Shown: positions 17,788 to 26,254, counted from the first letter of the stretch. The stretch: 64,000 nt of DNA from Synechococcus sp. JA-3-3Ab (GCF_000013205.1 NC_007775.1:2315001-2379000); one strand, 5' to 3'. Notes: generated from the letters alone by a model not told the origin. Program-made: numbers and translations.

Positions 17788-19683
17788 CTAGTCTTCAGCC
17801 AGCGGTGCCTCCAGCAGGTCTTCCAGGTTGAGTTGCACCTGGCGCTGCAAGGCCTGAATAGCCTGATATTCCTGTTGAATGCTGGCCTGGTACTGGGCAG
17901 CCAGAGCGGTGTTGCCCTCGGAAAAGGCCTGATCCCAGAGCTGCGTCCAGTAGCGGTAGCGCTTCTGGCGAATTTCCAACTCCATGTTGGCCAAGGCAGC
18001 CCGCACCACCAGGCGCGGACGCATCAGGGCCACGCGGGTATTTTCGTCCAGCCAGAGCAGGTGGCTGAGGCGCTCGTTGAGGTCCTCGTCTTGGGCGCAG
18101 AGGGTGCGCAGGGCGGTCAGGAGACCCTCTCCCTGGTCTTCCAGCTCCGGCTGGGCCGAGAGCAGCTCCAAGATCCGCTGCCACAGCTCCCGGTGGGGAC
18201 GGAAGCTAAACTGCAGCTCCCGCTCCATCAAGGTTTGGCGGATCTCGCGGCGGTACTCGGCAAAGTGCAAAAAGATCTGCAGAAGGTGGGACTCCGATTG
18301 CAAAAGTTTGCATCCCTTGGGGGCAGCAAGTTGCCGGGGTTTGGACCAGCGGTACTGGCGCACGGCCCGGCGCAGGTCCTCTTCCAGATCGCGGCAGAGG
18401 CGAGCGTTGCCCCGGCTGAGCAATTCCGCCACTTTGTGGGTGTACAGAGAGCGCCATTGCCCGCCCAAACCAGCCAGCAGTTGTACCAGCGCCTGATAGG
18501 CCTGTTGGAAATCGGCACCTTGAGCGAGATCCCGACCGGCCAGCACCTGGTCAATTTGCCAATCTAGCCACAGGGGAGCCTGAGCCAGCAGGGCCTCAAA
18601 TGCGGAGACCGAGTGCTGCCGCAGGAACTCGTCGGCATCTTTCCCGGCAGGAAGGGTGAGGATGCGCAGCTCGATTTCCCCCCGCCGCGCCTGCTCTTCA
18701 ATGGCCTCGATGGCCCGCTTGGCGGCATTCAACCCAGCGCGGTCGGCATCGAAGTTGAGAATCAGCCGCTTGGACTGGGTATAGCGCAGCAGAGTCTTGA
18801 CCTGGTGCGGCGTCAAGGCTGTGCCCATCGCGGCTACGGCATAGGCGATGCCGGCTTGGTGCAGGGCGATGACATCGAAATAGCCTTCCACCACCAAGAC
18901 TTGGTCGGCTTTGGCAATGGCCTCGCGGGCAAAGTTGAGACCATAGACCACCTGGCCCTTGTTGAAAAGTTCCGTTTCCGGGGAGTTGAGGTACTTGGGC
19001 TGCTCCTCTCCCAGGGCTCTGCCGGCAAAGCCAATGACCCGCCCCTGCAAATCGAAAATGGGCAGCATGATGCGGTTGCGGAAGCGGTCGTAATGGCCGG
19101 ATCCCTGCTGGCGCGGCGCCAGCAAGCCGGCTTCTTCTAGAAGTTTGACCGGCTGGCGCTTTTGGTTGACCAGGTACTCGTAGAGCGAGTGCCAGCCGGG
19201 GGGAGCAAAGCCGATTTGAAATTTTTGCAAGGTCTCTTCGCTCAGGTGGCGGCTGTGCAGGTACTGGCGGGCGGCGGATCCTATCTGGGAGCGGAGAGCA
19301 TGCCGATAGAAATCGGCAGCCAGGGCCAAAATCTCCAGCAGCTTTTCCCGGTGGGAGAGTTGGCGCTCGTAGTCCTGGGAGAGGGATTCCTTGGGCTCCG
19401 GCACATGGTAGCGGCGGGCCAGGTGGCGCACCGCCTCGGCAAAGGAAAGGCCCTCTATCTGGCTGACAAAGCGGATGACATCTCCCCCCGCCCCGCAGGC
19501 AAAGCACTTGTAGATCTGCTTGCTGGGGCTGACCTGAAAGCTGGGCTTGTGGTCGTTGTGGAAAGGGCAGAGGCCGACGAAATTCTTGCCCTGCTTGCGC
19601 AACACCACCTTTTCGGCCACCACCTCGACGATGTCGGCCTTCTGGCGCACCAACTGGATGAACTCCGGCGGCAGACTGCTCAT
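17788..19683 (-). CDS. dnaG: DNA primase
   Basis: 631 residues. The zinc-binding domain has C39, H42, C60, C63 (LCPFHNDHKPSF, KCFACGAGGD). The RNA-polymerase core contains YLNSPET (231-237) and the TOPRIM acids VVEGYFDV (E266) and FDADRAG (311-317). The helicase-binding C-terminal domain follows. It makes the RNA primers for replication. Lone gene between the convergent oxidoreductase and the divergent petJ operon. Confidence 0.97.
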   Translation of the reverse strand: MSSLPPEFIQLVRQKADIVEVVAEKVVLRKQGKNFVGLCPFHNDHKPSFQVSPSKQIYKCFACGAGGDVIRFVSQIEGLSFAEAVRHLARRYHVPEPKESLSQDYERQLSHREKLLEILALAADFYRHALRSQIGSAARQYLHSRHLSEETLQKFQIGFAPPGWHSLYEYLVNQKRQPVKLLEEAGLLAPRQQGSGHYDRFRNRIMLPIFDLQGRVIGFAGRALGEEQPKYLNSPETELFNKGQVVYGLNFAREAIAKADQVLVVEGYFDVIALHQAGIAYAVAAMGTALTPHQVKTLLRYTQSKRLILNFDADRAGLNAAKRAIEAIEEQARRGEIELRILTLPAGKDADEFLRQHSVSAFEALLAQAPLWLDWQIDQVLAGRDLAQGADFQQAYQALVQLLAGLGGQWRSLYTHKVAELLSRGNARLCRDLEEDLRRAVRQYRWSKPRQLAAPKGCKLLQSESHLLQIFLHFAEYRREIRQTLMERELQFSFRPHRELWQRILELLSAQPELEDQGEGLLTALRTLCAQDEDLNERLSHLLWLDENTRVALMRPRLVVRAALANMELEIRQKRYRYWTQLWDQAFSEGNTALAAQYQASIQQEYQAIQALQRQVQLNLEDLLEAPLAED

Positions 19684-19738
19684 GGCCCTGGGGATCCTGC
19701 ACCCTATGGTACCTGCAGGGGAGTTGACAGGCTGTCTT

Positions 19739-19767
19739 TTGACCTAACCTGACCTAGTGGAGATAAT
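19739..19767 (+). promoter_or_regulatory. Promoter of the petJ copper operon with an internal direct repeat
   Basis: TTGACC (19739-19744), 17 bp, GATAAT (19762-19767), which predicts a start near 19774 and a 55-nt leader to petJ. Two GACCTA copies at 19741-19746 and 19751-19756, exactly one helical turn apart, overlap the -35 box and the spacer. This is where a copper-responsive repressor could bind; no regulator is known from the sequence. Confidence 0.5.
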
Positions 19768-19828
19768 GGTCTAGCTTCAAAAGCTGGATTTTTCCATGAG
19801 CGGTTTTTTGCAGATTGTTGAGAGGAAA

Positions 19829-20176
19829 ATGCGGATCATCAAGTTTTTCTTGCTCCTTTTGCTGGTCGGCGCCGCCGTCTTCTGGGGCCCGCAGGTGGCT
19901 TCTGCGGAACCGGATTTGGCTTTGGGTGCCAAGGTCTTTCAGGCCAAGTGTGTGGGCTGTCACTTGAACGGTCGCAACACTCTGGTGGCGGCGAAAAACC
20001 TTTCCCTGGCTGCCCTGCACGAGTACCACGTGGATACCCCTGAGCTGATCCAAGCCCAGGTGCGCAACGGCAAAGGGGCCATGCCCGCTTTTGGCAAGCT
20101 CCTCAAACCAGAAGAAATCGAAGCCGTGGCCGCCTATGTTCTCGACCGGGCTGAGCACAACTGGAGCAAAGGCTGA
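19829..20176 (+). CDS. petJ: Cytochrome c6
   Basis: 115 residues from ATG 19829 (preceded by GAGAGG); an ATG at 19796 is possible but would put a charged tail before the signal peptide. Signal MRIIKFFLLLLLVGAAVFWG is cut after ASA near residue 26. The mature protein of about 89 residues has the haem motif CVGCH (C41-H45) and axial Met in GAMPAFG (M85). It carries electrons from cytochrome b6f to photosystem I in the thylakoid lumen, generally replacing plastocyanin when copper is scarce. Its stop codon overlaps the next start (TGATG), so the two are translationally coupled. Copper-handling genes follow. Confidence 0.9.
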   Translation: MRIIKFFLLLLLVGAAVFWGPQVASAEPDLALGAKVFQAKCVGCHLNGRNTLVAAKNLSLAALHEYHVDTPELIQAQVRNGKGAMPAFGKLLKPEEIEAVAAYVLDRAEHNWSKG

Positions 20177-20523
20177 TGGCTCAGGAGAGGACTCAAGATC
20201 TGACCTTGGCTCCGAAAAATTCTGTCGCCCCGGTGCCGCAGGAGCAGGGCTGTGGAGCACAGGGATCCCGCCGCAAAATCTTGTCGGTTGGTGTGGGGGC
20301 GCATGGTTTGGTGGCCGTCGGCATCTCCGCCCACGGGGTGGTGGCCATAGGCGTGGTGACCCACGGCATTCTCTCCATTGGCCTGGTGGCGATGGGCGCC
20401 CTCTCTTTTGGGCTGGTGTCGATGGGCCTGGCCAGCGCCGGCCTGGTGTCCATGGGCCTCTCCAGTTGGGGTCAGCACAGCATGAGCGTAACCGAATCCC
20501 ACGGATCCCATCGCCATCCCTGA
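20176..20523 (+). CDS. Glycine-pentad protein with a His/Met ladder, candidate copper protein
   Basis: 115 residues, no family recognised. After a polar N-terminus (with C26) residues 35-99 are thirteen five-residue units of pattern hydrophobic-hydrophobic-small-X-Gly, with Gly at every fifth position from 39 to 99. The X position alternates. Every second unit carries a metal-ligand type residue: His 43, 53, 63, then Met 73, 83, 93 and 103, exactly ten residues apart. The units between have V, I, F, A or W. The tail adds His 101, 109, 112, 114. Codons differ between units, so this is not a recent tandem duplication. It is coupled to petJ upstream and followed by YcnI-like and CopC-CopD genes. 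A copper-binding stack or a membrane-buried beta-helix is inferred, not shown. Confidence 0.75.
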   Translation: MAQERTQDLTLAPKNSVAPVPQEQGCGAQGSRRKILSVGVGAHGLVAVGISAHGVVAIGVVTHGILSIGLVAMGALSFGLVSMGLASAGLVSMGLSSWGQHSMSVTESHGSHRHP

Positions 20524-20553
20524 AGAAATTGGAAAACTAAAGAAATTGGAAAA
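20523..20553 (+). repeat. Tandem 14-bp direct repeat before the ycnI-like gene
   Basis: AAGAAATTGGAAAA occurs at 20523-20536 and again at 20540-20553 (17-bp period), with a third partial copy running into the ribosome-binding site AAGGAG (20555-20560). The 12-mer AGAAATTGGAAA is identical to the minus-strand 3' end of the CRISPR repeat in this window. Confidence 0.7.
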
Positions 20554-20567
20554 AAAGGAGATTGGAA

Positions 20568-21134
20568 ATGGGTCTGCAAAGTTACTTAGCTCTAGCCAGA
20601 AAATCTCTGCTGGCTTTGGGTATGAGCTTTTTGCCTCTTTCTTCTGCCTGGGCTCATGTTACCGTCCATCCCCAAGAAGCCCCGGCAGGCAGCTACACCA
20701 AGCTCACCTTTCGCGTACCCCATGGATGTGATGGCTCCCCAACCAAGCGCTTGCGGGTGCAGATCCCAGAGGGATTTGTTTCCGTGAAGCCGATGGTGCA
20801 CCCTCTGTGGAACATCGAGACGGTCAAAAGGCCGCTGAAGACCCCATACGAGTCCCACGGGAAGATGATCACCGAAACGGTTGCCGAAGTGATCTGGAGT
20901 GGCGGCTCGCTGCCCGATGACCTCATGGATGAGTTCAGCATCCGCGCCAAGCTGCCGGATCGGCCCGGCGAGGTCATCCCCATCCCGGTGATCCAGGAGT
21001 GCGAAAAAGGTGTGCACCGCTGGATCCAGGTGGCGCAGCCGGGCGAGGATCCCAAGAGCTTGCCGGAGCCGGCCCCGCTGCTGAAGCTGACAGGTGGAGG
21101 TGGTGGACAGGGTCATGGTCACGGCAGCCGGTAG
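20568..21134 (+). CDS. YcnI-like (DUF1775) copper-associated periplasmic protein
   Basis: 188 residues from ATG 20568, which AAGGAG precedes by 7 bp. The signal peptide ends SSAWA, so the mature protein starts HVTVHPQEAPAGSYTKLTFRVPHGC. An N-terminal His followed by the V-x-P block is the Cu(II)-binding feature of the YcnI/DUF1775 family. The body (ETVAEVIWSGGSLPDDLMDEFSIRAKLPD) also fits. The C-terminus is a GGGGGQGHGHGS tail lacking the TM anchor seen in some homologues. Third gene of the petJ operon, directly before the CopC-CopD fusion, the partner YcnI usually has in Bacillus (YcnJ). Confidence 0.85.
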   Translation: MGLQSYLALARKSLLALGMSFLPLSSAWAHVTVHPQEAPAGSYTKLTFRVPHGCDGSPTKRLRVQIPEGFVSVKPMVHPLWNIETVKRPLKTPYESHGKMITETVAEVIWSGGSLPDDLMDEFSIRAKLPDRPGEVIPIPVIQECEKGVHRWIQVAQPGEDPKSLPEPAPLLKLTGGGGGQGHGHGSR

Positions 21135-21151
21135 GCGGCCTGCTGGGCAGG

Positions 21152-22768
21152 ATGTCTCGCCCTAGAAGGGTTTTTGCCTGGATTTGGGCTGGGATCCTCG
21201 GCCTCTCGCTGTGGACGGCTGGGATCCCGCCCGCTTTTGCCCATGCCAGCTTGCTCTCCACTTTCCCGGAAGATGGAGCGGTGCTCCAGGAAGCGCCGAC
21301 GCAAGTGCGGCTGGTTTTCAATGAGCCGGTGCAGCTTACGCAGCTCCAGGTTTTGGACGGAAATGGACAGGTATTGCCCCTGGAAAACCTGGTGAGCAGA
21401 GGCGAGGCACCTCAGGGGGATTTGCCCCGGGGGATCCCAGCGGGGGTTTACCTTGTCAGTTGGCGGGCCATTTCCGCTGATTCCCATCCGGTGAGTGGCT
21501 CGTTTGTCTTCCAGGTGGGGACTGCAGATCCAGAGCTAGTTCAAGCGGTGAGGGCGGCCCAGGTTCGAAAAAGGGATCCCCTGCATTGGCCGCTGGTAGG
21601 TGTGCGCTGGGGGATCTACCTGGGCAGCCTGTTTGTTGTCGGCGTGCTGGGCTGGTGGCGGCTGGTGCGGGGGCGTTCGAGCGTTTTGGGGGCAAATGGA
21701 ATAGAGCTCTCGGATAAGGCCTGGGCTTTCGTGGCAGCTTGGCTGACCCTGAGTTTGACTCTGGTGGCCTTCGGTTTGCACTTGGCTCAGCTTTACCCCT
21801 ACCTCAATGGGCAAAAGCTGCTGAGTGTGATGCTTTCTCCCTATGGCTGGGGTACGGGGCTGCGGCTGGTGGGGCTGGGGATCCTGATCTGGGCCTGCGA
21901 GGGCGGGCCCCGCTGGGCCAACGGCTTGGGGTCGGTGGCGGTGATAGGGTCGTTTTTGCCCATCGGCCATGCCCTCACCAGCGAGTATCCAGCAGGGACG
22001 ATGGCCCTCTTGGGGCTGCACCTGGCCGGCTCGGCTTTTTGGTTGGGGGGGCTGTGGGGGGTGGAGCGCCTGTTGAGCCGATTGCGCCAGCGGGACGGAG
22101 TCCTTGAATGGACTTCCCAATCGGCAGGTGTCATCCAACGATTTTCCGATGTGGCCACCTGGGCTGTGCCGGGGCTGGTGCTGGCGGGAGTGGGGATGGG
22201 CGGGATCCACCGCGGCTGGGACTGGGAGCACCCCTACGGGCAGTACCTCTGGGCGAAGCTGTTGCTGGTGCTGATGATCGTGGGTTTGGGCGCCCACAAC
22301 AAGTTGCGGCTGCTGCCGGCGTTGCGAGAGGGGGTTTGGTCGGCGGGCCGATCCCTGCGCCAAATTGTCCGCCTGGAGTTGGTGGGGCTAGTTCTGGTGC
22401 TGGCCTTGACCAGCTTTCTGGTGGCCCAAGCCCCTCCTGGCCAAGGAGCGGGACCGGCTTGCCAAGAGACATTGAGCTGGCCGGAAGGCAGCCTCCGCCT
22501 GCAGATCCTGCCCTGCCGCCCTGGCAACAACCGCATCCAAGTGGAAGTTAAGGGGATCCCCGCCCAGGAGCTGAGCCTGGAGTTTGACCTCCCCGCACGT
22601 GGGATCCCGCCTCTGCGCCGCCAGGCGCTGCCAAGAGAACCTGGCCAGTTTGAGGTGGAAGATGTCCTCTTGCCCTTAGCGGGAGAATGGCAGCTCAAGG
22701 TAAGGCTGCTGGTGAGCGACTTCGAGGAGCGACGGGAGCAAGTTAGGCTCAGGGTAGAGGATCGCTAA
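21152..22768 (+). CDS. CopC-CopD fusion, copper import protein (YcnJ-like)
   Basis: 538 residues from ATG 21152; the frame is open further up but overlaps the previous gene. The signal ends PPAFA and the mature CopC domain starts HASLLSTFPEDGAVLQEAP (His31). VSWRAISADSHPVSGSFVFQVG supplies D110 and H112, matching the Cu(II) site of CopC. From about residue 150 the CopD part has some eight TM helices. The last 90 residues form a periplasmic beta domain (LQILPCRPGNNRIQVEVKG). Such fusions carry copper across the plasma membrane. The gene ends overlapping the convergent kinase gene by 4 bp. Confidence 0.9.
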   Translation: MSRPRRVFAWIWAGILGLSLWTAGIPPAFAHASLLSTFPEDGAVLQEAPTQVRLVFNEPVQLTQLQVLDGNGQVLPLENLVSRGEAPQGDLPRGIPAGVYLVSWRAISADSHPVSGSFVFQVGTADPELVQAVRAAQVRKRDPLHWPLVGVRWGIYLGSLFVVGVLGWWRLVRGRSSVLGANGIELSDKAWAFVAAWLTLSLTLVAFGLHLAQLYPYLNGQKLLSVMLSPYGWGTGLRLVGLGILIWACEGGPRWANGLGSVAVIGSFLPIGHALTSEYPAGTMALLGLHLAGSAFWLGGLWGVERLLSRLRQRDGVLEWTSQSAGVIQRFSDVATWAVPGLVLAGVGMGGIHRGWDWEHPYGQYLWAKLLLVLMIVGLGAHNKLRLLPALREGVWSAGRSLRQIVRLELVGLVLVLALTSFLVAQAPPGQGAGPACQETLSWPEGSLRLQILPCRPGNNRIQVEVKGIPAQELSLEFDLPARGIPPLRRQALPREPGQFEVEDVLLPLAGEWQLKVRLLVSDFEERREQVRLRVEDR

Positions 22769-25623
22769 GAGCTGCCTAGGGAGTGAGTCTCTTCTTCCCA
22801 AAGGCGACCCTCGTATCCTTGCAACTGGAGAGCAGTTTGGAAGTCCTGACAGGCTCCTTGCCAGTCACCAACGGCAGCGCGGGCTAGGGCACGGTTGCAG
22901 TGGGCTTTGATGTGGCTGGGATCCCGTTCGAGAACCTGCGTGTAGTCGCGGATAGCTGCCGCAAAATCTCCCTGTTGGGCGTAGGCCCAGCCGCGGTTGT
23001 TCAAGGCCCAGAGGCGCGTCTGCGGATCTGGCTCCAGTTGCAGGAGCTGGGTGTAATCGGCCAGGGCCCTCTCTATTTCCCCCGCCTGATCCCAAAGGAG
23101 AGCCCGCCAGAGGAGGGCGTGGCGCTCCTGCGGGTTCAAGGCCAGGACCTGGGTGTAGTCGGCAATGGCCTGCTGCAGCCGGTTGGCCTGGCGGTGGAGA
23201 TCCCCCCGCTGCCGGTAGGCCAGCGCCGCATCCGCCAGCCCCCAGTCGCGGTTGCAGCCTATGGCCCGGTCGAGATCAGCCAACGCTGCCTCCTCGTCTC
23301 CCAAGACTAGGTGTACCGCTGCCCGCAGGGCAAATCCCTGGGAAGCCTGCGGCTGCTCTTGGATCAAGGCCGTGAAATCGGCCAGCGCTCCCTGCCAGTC
23401 TTCCAGCCGCTGCCGCGCCATGCCCCGGTACAAGTGGATACGAGCCATCAGATCCAGCCCATGGGGGCCCCCCGGCTGGCCTGCCCACTGCAGCGCCTGG
23501 GAGAAATCCTCACAGGCTGCTGCCCAATCTTCTTGCTCAAAGTAGATCTGGCCGCGGTCGAAGTAGAGCTGCGGGTTGCGGGGATCCCGCTCCAGGGCAG
23601 CCGTGTAGTCCTGCAGGGCCGCCAAGGGATCCCCCAAAAGCCGGTGAACCTGCCCGCGGCTGCTGCGGGCGCCGACATCGCTGGCATCTAAAGCAATGGC
23701 CTGATTCAAGTCTGCCAGAGCCGCTTCCAGGTGACCCAGCTCCAGATGGGCAATCCCACGCTTGAGGTAGGCCTTGGCCAGCCGGGGATCCAACTCCAGG
23801 GCGCGGTTGAAGTCGGCCAAAGCGCCTGCCGGATCCCCCAACCCCTGGCGGGCCAGCCCCCGGTAGAAATGGGCTAGCGCCAGGGCAGGATTAAGGCGGA
23901 GCGCCTGTTCGCAGTCAGCCAGCGCTGCCTCCAGGGCGTTGTTGCTCAGGTAGGCCACAGCCCGCTGCAGATAGAGCTCCGCTTGAGCTGCCGCCACGGC
24001 TCCCGAAGGCTCCTCCCCCTGCGTAGCCCTCAGCGCAATGGCCTGGGAAAAATCAGTAATGGCCCCTTGCAGATCCCCCAACGCCTGCCGGGCTAGACCG
24101 CGGCGGTAACAGGCCTTGGGGTGGCCGGGATCCAACTGCAGCGCCTGGGTATAGTCCTCAATGGCTCCCTGAAAGTCCAGCAACTGCGCCCGTGCTACGC
24201 CCCGGTTGAAATAAGCTTCCGTATCTTGGGGATCCCGTCGGAGGACCTCGGAAAAATCGGCTACAGCCCCTTGCGCATCTCCCAACTGGCCGCGCACTAC
24301 GCCGCGGTTAAAGTAGGCCCGTACTTCCTCGGGGTTGAGCTCAAGGGCGCGGGAATAGTCCTCGATGGCTTGCTGCGGCTGATCGAGCTGCCGGTAGGCA
24401 TTGCCGCGGCTGTAGTAGGCCAGGGCCCAGTGAGGGTCGAGACGGAGGGCGTGCGTGTAATCAGCAACTGCTCCCTCATAGTTCCCCAGCCGATAGCGAG
24501 CGATGCCGCGGTTGAAATAGGTGCGGGCATCTCCTCCCCCCAGTTGGATGGCGCGGGTGAAATCTTCCACCGCTCCTGCCCAGTCGCCAGTTTTGTAGCG
24601 GACGCTGCCCCGCTGGCTGTGGGCGCGGCCATTCTGGGGATCCAGTTGAATGGCCAGGGTGTAGTCGGCAATTGCTCCCTGCAGATCCCCTTGGCGAGCT
24701 TTTTCCTGGCCGCGGGTTACCAAGCGCATCGCCAAGAGTTGATCCACCGAAAGCTGGGAAAGAGCAGGCGCTACACCTTCGGGGGGGGTAGGCAGGAGAG
24801 GCCGCAGCGCCTCCATCACCTCAGCCGCCGACTGGAAGCGCTCCTGCCAGCGGGGACAGATCATGCGATCTACAATCTCGGCCAGCTCCTTGCTAACTGG
24901 CACCAGATCCCGCCAAAGCAGCTGGCCGGTGCGGGGATCGTCCCGGATCTTGGTGGGGGGACGGCCAGTCAACGCTTGGATGGCCAGCACCCCCACCGAG
25001 TAGATATCGCTGCAGGGTTGGGGCTTGCCGCCAAGCTGTTCTGGGGCTATGTAGCCCACCGAGCCGATTACCGTCGCCACCTGGGTTTGACCGGGGGCGT
25101 GGCTAACCAATCTCCCCACCTCCTTCACCGCCCCAAAGTCAATCAACACCAACTTGCCGTCGAAGTCGCGGCGCATCAGGTTGGCCGGCTTGATGTCCCG
25201 GTGCAGGATCTGGTGGGCGTGGACATGGCGCAGGATCTCGAGAACTTCCCACAGGAGTTGCACGACCTCTGGCTCGCTGAGCGGCTTGCCGTCTACCAGC
25301 TCGTGGGTGAGGTCGTGCCCGGCAATGAACTCCTCGACTAAATAGAACTCCTGATCCTGCTCGAAGTGGGCCAAGAGGCGAGGTACCCGGTCGTAGTTGT
25401 TGAGCCGGTTGAGAACCTTGGCCTCCCGTTCCAACAGCTTGCGCGCCGTGGCCAGGGTGTAGGGATCCGTCGAGAGCGGGCGCAGGCGCTTGACCACGCA
25501 GGGAGTGTTGAAAGTGTCGCGATCCACCGCCTTGTAGGTAACCCCAAACCCTCCTTGCCCCAGAAGGCCGAGGATTTCGTAGCGTCCCCGCAGAATGGCT
25601 CCCGGCTTAACCTTGTCGTCCAT
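22765..25623 (-). CDS. Serine/threonine protein kinase with long TPR array
   Basis: 952 residues. The N-terminal PknB-type kinase (about 12-280) is complete: glycine loop LGQGGFGVTYKAVD, lysine K45, catalytic HRDIKPANL (H141-D143), DFG at 162-164 and the GYIAPEQLGG activation-segment end. The rest is some sixteen tetratricopeptide units (DPQ.A.AYFNRGVAR..LGD..GAI.DYTQAL type), a protein-interaction superhelix. No TM segment is seen, so it is cytoplasmic. Kinase-TPR fusions of this kind are common in cyanobacteria; targets unknown. Lone gene, convergent with the copper operon. Confidence 0.92.
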   Translation of the reverse strand: MDDKVKPGAILRGRYEILGLLGQGGFGVTYKAVDRDTFNTPCVVKRLRPLSTDPYTLATARKLLEREAKVLNRLNNYDRVPRLLAHFEQDQEFYLVEEFIAGHDLTHELVDGKPLSEPEVVQLLWEVLEILRHVHAHQILHRDIKPANLMRRDFDGKLVLIDFGAVKEVGRLVSHAPGQTQVATVIGSVGYIAPEQLGGKPQPCSDIYSVGVLAIQALTGRPPTKIRDDPRTGQLLWRDLVPVSKELAEIVDRMICPRWQERFQSAAEVMEALRPLLPTPPEGVAPALSQLSVDQLLAMRLVTRGQEKARQGDLQGAIADYTLAIQLDPQNGRAHSQRGSVRYKTGDWAGAVEDFTRAIQLGGGDARTYFNRGIARYRLGNYEGAVADYTHALRLDPHWALAYYSRGNAYRQLDQPQQAIEDYSRALELNPEEVRAYFNRGVVRGQLGDAQGAVADFSEVLRRDPQDTEAYFNRGVARAQLLDFQGAIEDYTQALQLDPGHPKACYRRGLARQALGDLQGAITDFSQAIALRATQGEEPSGAVAAAQAELYLQRAVAYLSNNALEAALADCEQALRLNPALALAHFYRGLARQGLGDPAGALADFNRALELDPRLAKAYLKRGIAHLELGHLEAALADLNQAIALDASDVGARSSRGQVHRLLGDPLAALQDYTAALERDPRNPQLYFDRGQIYFEQEDWAAACEDFSQALQWAGQPGGPHGLDLMARIHLYRGMARQRLEDWQGALADFTALIQEQPQASQGFALRAAVHLVLGDEEAALADLDRAIGCNRDWGLADAALAYRQRGDLHRQANRLQQAIADYTQVLALNPQERHALLWRALLWDQAGEIERALADYTQLLQLEPDPQTRLWALNNRGWAYAQQGDFAAAIRDYTQVLERDPSHIKAHCNRALARAAVGDWQGACQDFQTALQLQGYEGRLWEEETHSLGSS

Positions 25624-25707
25624 GGCCGAGCTTGCCCTGCAGTGATCTTGGTCACGGCAAGCTGGCTCGATTCTGCCATAGGCTGGCCTCCTGCAGCGAG
25701 CTTGGTC

Positions 25708-26106
25708 TTAGTCCTGCACGTACTCTTCGCCAGAGAGCAGGGCCGCCTCTGCCTTCTGAAACTCCCGCCCCAGGTAGGCGGCGTGGCTGAGCTGAGAGAC
25801 GACCTTTTCGCTTTCTTTTTCAAAAATCTGGACGCACAACTCTTTGGCCGTCCGGCCAACGTACACCCGCTGCGGGGAGCGATTGACCGGCCCCCGCGCG
25901 GGGATCACCGCTCCAGTCTCCGGGTCGGTGGCCAGCCCCCGCTCGTTGATCACAGTGCTGTAGTACTTAGCGCAAATGAGCTGCTGCTGCCGATCCACAT
26001 AGATGACAAAGTAGCCTGCCGGGTCTAGCTCCAGGGATCGGCGGGAAAGCTGGTCATCGATGCGGCGCACCTGCTCCCGCAGAGACTCAGAGGAAAAAGA
26101 CGACAT
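25708..26106 (-). CDS. DUF4346-family conserved cyanobacterial protein
   Basis: 132 residues. The core DPAGYFVIYVDRQQQLICAKYY, then NERGLATDPETGAVI and ARGPVNRSPQRVYVGRTAKELC, is typical of DUF4346, a domain also fused to other proteins in cyanobacteria. No membrane segment. The tail VVSQLSHAAYLGREFQKAEAAL is helical. Function unknown. It lies upstream of the kinase gene on the same strand with an 84 bp gap. An intrinsic-terminator-like hairpin on this strand lies about 110 bp before its start (26217-26254). Confidence 0.8.
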   Translation of the reverse strand: MSSFSSESLREQVRRIDDQLSRRSLELDPAGYFVIYVDRQQQLICAKYYSTVINERGLATDPETGAVIPARGPVNRSPQRVYVGRTAKELCVQIFEKESEKVVSQLSHAAYLGREFQKAEAALLSGEEYVQD

Positions 26107-26216
26107 AGTAAAGTTGCCAAGAAGCTAGCAGAACGGGTGCCAAAAACGTAGCCAAGACTACCTTCATTATCCCCATTGTGGCCGAGGAATGGGATCCCTA
26201 GCGAGGGAATTGCGAC

Positions 26217-26254
26217 AGAAAAAATCCCCTTATTTACCCGTGTTTTAAGGGATT
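26217..26254 (-). terminator. Orphan intrinsic terminator or attenuator upstream of the DUF4346 gene
   Basis: Read on the minus strand, AATCCCTTAA pairs with TAAGGGGATT (one bulged base) and is followed by TTTTTT-CTGTC. No minus-strand gene lies upstream of it; the neighbour at 26359 is on the plus strand. It could therefore end a small RNA or attenuate a leader of the DUF4346 gene. Confidence 0.5.

Noticed and set aside
17710-18567. Plus-strand frame opposite dnaG
   Set aside because: Antisense to primase; leucine/glutamine-rich shadow.
24121-25341. Long plus-strand open frame opposite the kinase-TPR gene
   Set aside because: Mirror of the TPR repeats; no family features of its own.
26089-26168. 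26-codon minus-strand hydrophobic frame (MKVVLATFLAPVLLASW...)
   Set aside because: It overlaps the DUF4346 start and does not match PetL, PetN, PsbM or similar small subunits; chance is likely.
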